From NCBI GenBank assembly GCA_022448955.1, contig JAKVCU010000006.1, positions 67,303-115,980 of the forward strand: 48,678 nt of DNA. Direction: 5' to 3'. Made by a program: the position numbers and the translations under genes. Shown here piece by piece: positions 44,491 through 48,678 of this stretch. Positions within the stretch are counted from its first letter, which is position 1. Each line of letters opens with the position of its first letter. The stretch is from Saprospiraceae bacterium. Its GTDB lineage: Bacteria; Bacteroidota; Bacteroidia; Chitinophagales; Saprospiraceae. The notes beneath the pieces were generated by a model. The model was given only the letters and a program-made list of their open reading frames with translations, was not told where the DNA came from and searched no databases.

Positions 44491-46248
44491 ATGAATTTTA
44501 ATCTTAGTACACTCGACATAAGTATTATGATACTATATGCAGTATTAATTATTGCTTATGGGATATACCATGGAAAAAGAAACTCCTCAGAAGAGTATTT
44601 CCTAGCAGGAAGAGGTATGACATGGCCGATTGTAGGTATTGCACTATTCTCTGCAAATATTTCAAGTTCTACCCTAATTGGTTTGGCTGGTGATGCCTAC
44701 AAGACCAACATGCATGTCTACAACTACGAATGGTTTGCAGTCGTCGTCTTGATTTTCTTTGCGATCTTTTTCTTACCTTTTTACCTGAAATCTGGCGTTT
44801 ACACCATGCCTGAGTTTCTAGAAAAAAGATATGATCGCCGCTCAAGGTATTATTTCTCATTTACTACTATTATCGGCAATATCTTGGTAGATACAGCAGC
44901 TGGTTTATATGTAGGTAGTATTGTACTTAAGCTGCTTTTCCCAGAATTGCCAAGTTGGCAAATCATTATTCTCCTAGCTATGGCAGCGGCTGCTTATACG
45001 ATTCCTGGTGGCCTAAACTCTGTCATCCAAACAGAAGTTATTCAGGCCGTATTATTAGTCATTGGTTCTTGTCTATTGACTTACTATGCCTTCCAAGAAT
45101 TTGGTGGTGGTTGGAGTGATATGATGTTGGCATTAACAGAAAAAATACAGAGTGGTGGTGTTCCTAGCATAGAAGCTGCCAAAGAAGCAGGACATTATGC
45201 CCCCAGTAATGCAAGGGAGGCTTTCAGTATGATACGCCCAGCCAATGATGAATTCATGCCTTGGTATGGACTTTTAACCGGAGTTCCATTATTAGGTTTT
45301 TACTTCTGGGCGAATAACCAGTTTATGGTACAACGCGTATTAGGTGCACGTGATTTAAATCATGGTCGTTGGGGCGCATTATTCGCAGGTTTACTGAAAC
45401 TACCTGTCATATTTATTATGATCGTACCTGGTGTCTTAGCCTTATTAGTATTTAGTGATTTGGATATTTCTGGTTTGAACTATATGACAGCGGATGGTAC
45501 AGCTTGTCAAGACCTAAGTGAGTGTGTAAACTTAACATATCCGGTCTTGCTCATGAAGTTATTACCCTCTGGTGTATTGGGTCTTGTAGTGGCTGGCCTA
45601 TTAGCAGCGATGATGTCGTCTGTTTCGGCAACATTCAACTCTGCATCTACATTGATTACGATGGATTTTGTAAAAAACTTATCACCTAATATAAGCAGCA
45701 AGCAATTAGTACGAGCAGGTCAAATTTCTACTCTCGCACTTGTGGTTTTAGCAGCAGCTTGGGTTCCTTTTATTGAAAAAGTATCCGACTCATTATGGCA
45801 ATATTTACAATTAGTAATTAGTTATACTGCTCCACCAGCCGTTGCCACTTTCTTACTAGGTCTATTCTGGAAACGTGCAAGTGCAACAGGTTCCATTGCC
45901 AGCTTGTTATTTGGTTTTGTAGTTGCCATTTTTATGTTGATACTTAAAATCTATGTAAATGGATTGCCAGAAGGTAGTGAACCCGCAGCCTGGATTGAAA
46001 GCCTTACCAGTATCCATTTCTTAAGTATGGCCTTTATTTTATGGTTATTATGCATGCTAGTACATGTAGTGGTGAGTTTGCAAACACCTCCGCCTACTCA
46101 AGAGCAAGTAGATTCACTCACTTGGAATAATCAGCTATTCAAGGAGGAGACAAAAGAATTAGCTGATTTGCCTTGGTTCAAAAACTATAGATACCTTGCA
46201 GTCATCTTATTAATAATCACTATCATTTTAGTAGGATATTTTACCTAG
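44491..46248 (+). CDS. Sodium:solute symporter (SSS family, SGLT-like)
   Basis: 585 residues with about 14 membrane segments. Family landmarks: SSEEYFLAGRGMTWPIVGIALFSANISSSTLIGLAGDAY near 30-70, VYTMPEFLEKRYD, YTIPGGLNSVIQTEVIQ, FYFWANNQFMVQRVLGA and GLVVAGLLAAMMSSVSATFNSASTL. It moves a solute, most likely a sugar or related compound, into the cell with sodium. The presence of two cysteines in TACQDLSEC (about 330-340) suggests an external disulphide loop. The substrate is not decided by the sequence, and no catabolic gene is adjacent. A candidate attenuator lies upstream. Confidence 0.9.
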   Translation: MNFNLSTLDISIMILYAVLIIAYGIYHGKRNSSEEYFLAGRGMTWPIVGIALFSANISSSTLIGLAGDAYKTNMHVYNYEWFAVVVLIFFAIFFLPFYLKSGVYTMPEFLEKRYDRRSRYYFSFTTIIGNILVDTAAGLYVGSIVLKLLFPELPSWQIIILLAMAAAAYTIPGGLNSVIQTEVIQAVLLVIGSCLLTYYAFQEFGGGWSDMMLALTEKIQSGGVPSIEAAKEAGHYAPSNAREAFSMIRPANDEFMPWYGLLTGVPLLGFYFWANNQFMVQRVLGARDLNHGRWGALFAGLLKLPVIFIMIVPGVLALLVFSDLDISGLNYMTADGTACQDLSECVNLTYPVLLMKLLPSGVLGLVVAGLLAAMMSSVSATFNSASTLITMDFVKNLSPNISSKQLVRAGQISTLALVVLAAAWVPFIEKVSDSLWQYLQLVISYTAPPAVATFLLGLFWKRASATGSIASLLFGFVVAIFMLILKIYVNGLPEGSEPAAWIESLTSIHFLSMAFILWLLCMLVHVVVSLQTPPPTQEQVDSLTWNNQLFKEETKELADLPWFKNYRYLAVILLIITIILVGYFT

Positions 46249-46422
46249 ATGATAGAAAAATTTGATAATCTTAAATTCATTTATAAATACATGGGAAAGC
46301 ATACATCTATGCTCTCCCCTTTTTATACTTGGATCAGATTAGCAGTTCCACATATATTGAAGGGAAATGCTTCAATATATTTTGCTATTTTGGGATTTCA
46401 TTATAGATAAAAATTAAAAAGA

Positions 46423-47091
46423 GTGATAGAAGCTCAGAATTTGAAGAAGTCATACGGTAACTTAGAAGTACTAAAAGGAGTTGATTTACAAATTAAGCAA
46501 GGAGAAGTGGTTTCCATTGTTGGTAAATCAGGTGCTGGAAAGAGTACTCTTTTACACATCTTAGGCACCTTAGATCAAGGTGATTCCGGTTCTTTAAAAA
46601 TTGATGGTATAGAAGTTTTTGGCCTTTCGGCAAAAAAATTAGCGGCTTTTCGCAATAGTCAGATTGGCTTTGTTTTCCAATTTCATCATCTACTTCCAGA
46701 ATTTACAGCCCTTGAGAATGTGTGTATTCCCGCATTTATCAAAAAAACTGCCGAGTCGGCAGCTATGGCAAGAGCTAAAGAACTACTAGACTATCTGGGC
46801 TTGGCAGATCGGATGGATCACAAGCCAACCCAATTGTCAGGAGGGGAGCAACAAAGAGTAGCCGTCGCTCGTTCACTCATCAATCACCCATCTATTGTCT
46901 TTGCTGACGAGCCCTCAGGTAATCTAGATAGTAGCTCATCTAAAGAATTACATCAGTTGATCTTTAAATTACGAGAAGATTTTGATCAAACCTTTGTCAT
47001 TGTTACGCATAATGAGGAGCTAGCACAGATGAGTGATCGAAGACTTGAGATGATAGATGGTCGTCTAAATGGCGGGATTGTGGCCTCCTAA
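46423..47091 (+). CDS. lolD: ABC transporter ATP-binding protein, LolD-like
   Basis: 222 residues. Walker [10 protein letters not shown] (34-42), Q-loop ([17 protein letters not shown]), signature LSGGEQQ (138-144), Walker B ([12 protein letters not shown]) and the H-loop (VTHNEE). [14 protein letters not shown] is characteristic of LolD, which powers release of lipoproteins from the inner membrane together with LolC/E. No permease gene is adjacent, as is common in Bacteroidota. The start is GTG, forced by an in-frame TAA 12 nt upstream. The macrolide-exporter and FtsE-type ATPases are close relatives. Confidence 0.85.
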   Translation: MIEAQNLKKSYGNLEVLKGVDLQIKQGEVVSIVGKSGAGKSTLLHILGTLDQGDSGSLKIDGIEVFGLSAKKLAAFRNSQIGFVFQFHHLLPEFTALENVCIPAFIKKTAESAAMARAKELLDYLGLADRMDHKPTQLSGGEQQRVAVARSLINHPSIVFADEPSGNLDSSSSKELHQLIFKLREDFDQTFVIVTHNEELAQMSDRRLEMIDGRLNGGIVAS

Positions 47092-47110
47092 TCTAAAGCA
47101 CTTCAAACAA

Positions 47111-48541
47111 ATGGAAAAACCAACAACTCCTACAAAACAAAACCGATCTACCAAAGAGATATTAGAAGAACTTTGGAAATCCATCAAAGAATGGTTTCGT
47201 GATCTAATGGACATTAATGAAGGATCAGATCGAGAAGGAACCATCATCGCTATTAAACATAATAAGCGAATGCGGGGTTCTAATGCATGGTTGTTGATGT
47301 GCTCCATTATGATTGCCTCTCTAGGTTTAGACCTTAATTCTCCAGCAGTCATCATTGGCGCCATGCTTATCTCTCCACTAATGTCTCCAATTCTGGGTAT
47401 CGGTCTTGGTGTAGGTATTAATGATAGGGATACTCTATTCATCTCTGCAAGGCACTTTTTAATTGCCATCGCTATTGCTCTGCTTACCAGCACTTTGTAC
47501 TTTCTTATTACACCTTTTGGACAAATCACTGACGAAATTCGCGCAAGAACAGCACCTACGGTACTGGACGGATTAGTGGCTATATTTGGTGGTTTAGCAG
47601 GTATTATTTCTACTTCCCGAAAAGATAAAAGCAACGCTATACCAGGAGTAGCTATTGCTACAGCATTAATGCCTCCACTCTGTGTAACAGGTTATGGAAT
47701 AGCAAATGCGCAGTGGGATATCATGGCAAATTCTTTTTATCTATTTTTCTTAAACTCCTTTTTCATTACGATTACTACCTATACAGTTATCAAGTTTCTA
47801 AGATTTCCATTGAAAGCACATATGAATGAAAAAGAGGCACGAAGAAATAGAAGAGGTATTATCATTTTTAGCTTAATTCTAATTATCCCTAGTGCTCAAA
47901 TCCTATACCGATTATGGCTAGAACAACAAGACCAACAAAAAGTAGAAATTTTTATATCAAGCTATTTCGGTGATGAATCCAATACAAAATGTATTGATTA
48001 TTCTTTACTTCGGGGAGATTCCACTCGTAAAAAACTAGTCCTTCAATTACTCGGAGAAAATATTCCGGAAGACTCCCTAGAAAATTACTACAGGGGGTTA
48101 AAAGAAGTAGGCTTAAGAAATACAACCCTCAGTCTTATACAAGATGCAGACCTTGGCCTAGAACAGGTAGAGAAGATGCAGCTTGAATTACAAAACCTTG
48201 GAACTATCGCAAATCGCCTACAAACGGTAAATAAAGCTAAATCAGAGCAAGAGCGAAATATTGAAGCCCTGCAACAACGCATAGATAGCTTAACTGCTGA
48301 TACTATCAATTTTGCGCAGGTTTGTGATGAAACCAAAATCTTGTTCTCAGATATTCAGAATATGGGTTTTGCGAAAGCCAAACAAACTGACTTTCAAACT
48401 TCCCTCGAAGAAATTCCAACCTTCTTTATCCATTGGAATAGGCGTAAAACTAGGGCAGCCAAACGAAGAGATGAAGCCAAATTAAGTAAATACTTGATAG
48501 TAAGGACTAAGTTAGATACGCTACAAGTTGTGAGCTATTAA
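47111..48541 (+). CDS. DUF389 (TIGR00341-like) membrane protein
   Basis: 476 residues from ATG 47111; the frame is open from an ATG at 47069 inside lolD, but MEKPTT is the more natural start, 19 nt after the lolD stop. DUF389 hallmarks: WLLMCSIMIASLGLDLNSPAVIIGAMLISPLMSPILGIGLG and PGVAIATALMPPLCVTGYG. About six membrane segments (about 65-275) are followed by a soluble C-terminal domain with a coiled coil (about 370-405). The function of the family is unknown. Cotranscription with lolD is likely from the spacing but may have no functional meaning. Confidence 0.88.
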   Translation: MEKPTTPTKQNRSTKEILEELWKSIKEWFRDLMDINEGSDREGTIIAIKHNKRMRGSNAWLLMCSIMIASLGLDLNSPAVIIGAMLISPLMSPILGIGLGVGINDRDTLFISARHFLIAIAIALLTSTLYFLITPFGQITDEIRARTAPTVLDGLVAIFGGLAGIISTSRKDKSNAIPGVAIATALMPPLCVTGYGIANAQWDIMANSFYLFFLNSFFITITTYTVIKFLRFPLKAHMNEKEARRNRRGIIIFSLILIIPSAQILYRLWLEQQDQQKVEIFISSYFGDESNTKCIDYSLLRGDSTRKKLVLQLLGENIPEDSLENYYRGLKEVGLRNTTLSLIQDADLGLEQVEKMQLELQNLGTIANRLQTVNKAKSEQERNIEALQQRIDSLTADTINFAQVCDETKILFSDIQNMGFAKAKQTDFQTSLEEIPTFFIHWNRRKTRAAKRRDEAKLSKYLIVRTKLDTLQVVSY

Positions 48542-48557
48542 CTAATTCGTTTTTGTT

Positions 48558-48672
48558 TAAGTAGTAAGGCTAGAAAATTGGTACAATAAAATTTTAACGT
48601 CCCTTCAAAAACCATGCGTAACTTTCCTATCGTCAGTTACTTATAATTTTCGAAGGGACCATTTTATTATAC
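48558..48672 (+). repeat. Dispersed hairpin repeat, copy A
   Basis: Nested complementary arms: GTACAATAAAAT (48581) with ATTTTATTATAC (48661), 11 of 12 paired; GTCCCTTC (48599) with GAAGGGAC (48652), perfect; GTAACT (48618) with AGTTAC (48635), perfect. It aligns with copy B (12705-12823, opposite strand) over its whole length and partly with copy C (10021-10174). It lies just after the DUF389 gene and may end transcription there as well; the right end is cut by the window. Confidence 0.8.
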
Positions 48673-48678
48673 AAGCAA

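Overview
The window is chromosomal DNA of a low-GC member of the Bacteroidota. The evidence is five proteins ending in type A C-terminal sorting domains of the type IX secretion system (T9SS), a PorP/SprF plus OmpA-family pair, a SusC-like TonB-dependent receptor, LytS/LytTR regulation, and promoters of the Bacteroidota kind (TTG-N19-TATTTTTG). A marine Saprospiria-type bacterium would fit, but that placement is inference. No rRNA, tRNA, CRISPR array, complete insertion sequence or prophage was seen.

Layout. (1) 144-9425: four surface or secreted proteins. They are a fibre with a self-cleaving S74 chaperone domain, a short coiled-coil protein with a sorting domain, a VCBS/ASPIC-UnbV protein, and a 1505-residue adhesin-like repeat protein. 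(2) 9426-13017: a repeat-rich stretch with an outer-membrane-like protein, pdhB and a small lipoprotein, carrying two copies of a hairpin repeat and a MITE-like element. (3) 13018-19644: mnmD, an AP2/HNH-like protein, a RibD whose deaminase half has lost its zinc ligands, a thioredoxin-like protein, a HerA/DUF853 ATPase, a NUC1 nuclease and an HD-type protein. (4) 19687-22722: the OmpA/PorP-SprF pair. (5) 22993-25106: coaE-recF-DUF721. (6) 25230-30802: a secreted GSDH-like protein and a class A penicillin-binding protein with a long hairpin-rich leader. (7) 30940-38396: an AAE-type transporter, a TonB-dependent receptor, a LytS/LytTR pair and a membrane protein of unknown function. (8) 38399-43333: an FeS photolyase, a secreted CotH-like protein and a TPR protein. 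(9) 43525-48541: a decayed ABC ATPase, a candidate small RNA or attenuator, a sodium:solute symporter, LolD and a DUF389 protein.

How the genes work together. The T9SS cargo genes (144-9425, 25230, 40038) and the PorP/OmpA pair point to heavy investment in surface display. coaE-recF-DUF721 is a tight housekeeping unit, and the two-component genes are separated by 4 nt. The most unusual items are the zinc-less RibD, which resembles plant PyrR in principle, a dispersed long-hairpin repeat with at least one compensatory base-pair change between copies, a candidate sRNA or attenuator upstream of the symporter, and the proposed two-part fibre at the left end. The octamer GCGAAAGC also looks strongly over-represented.
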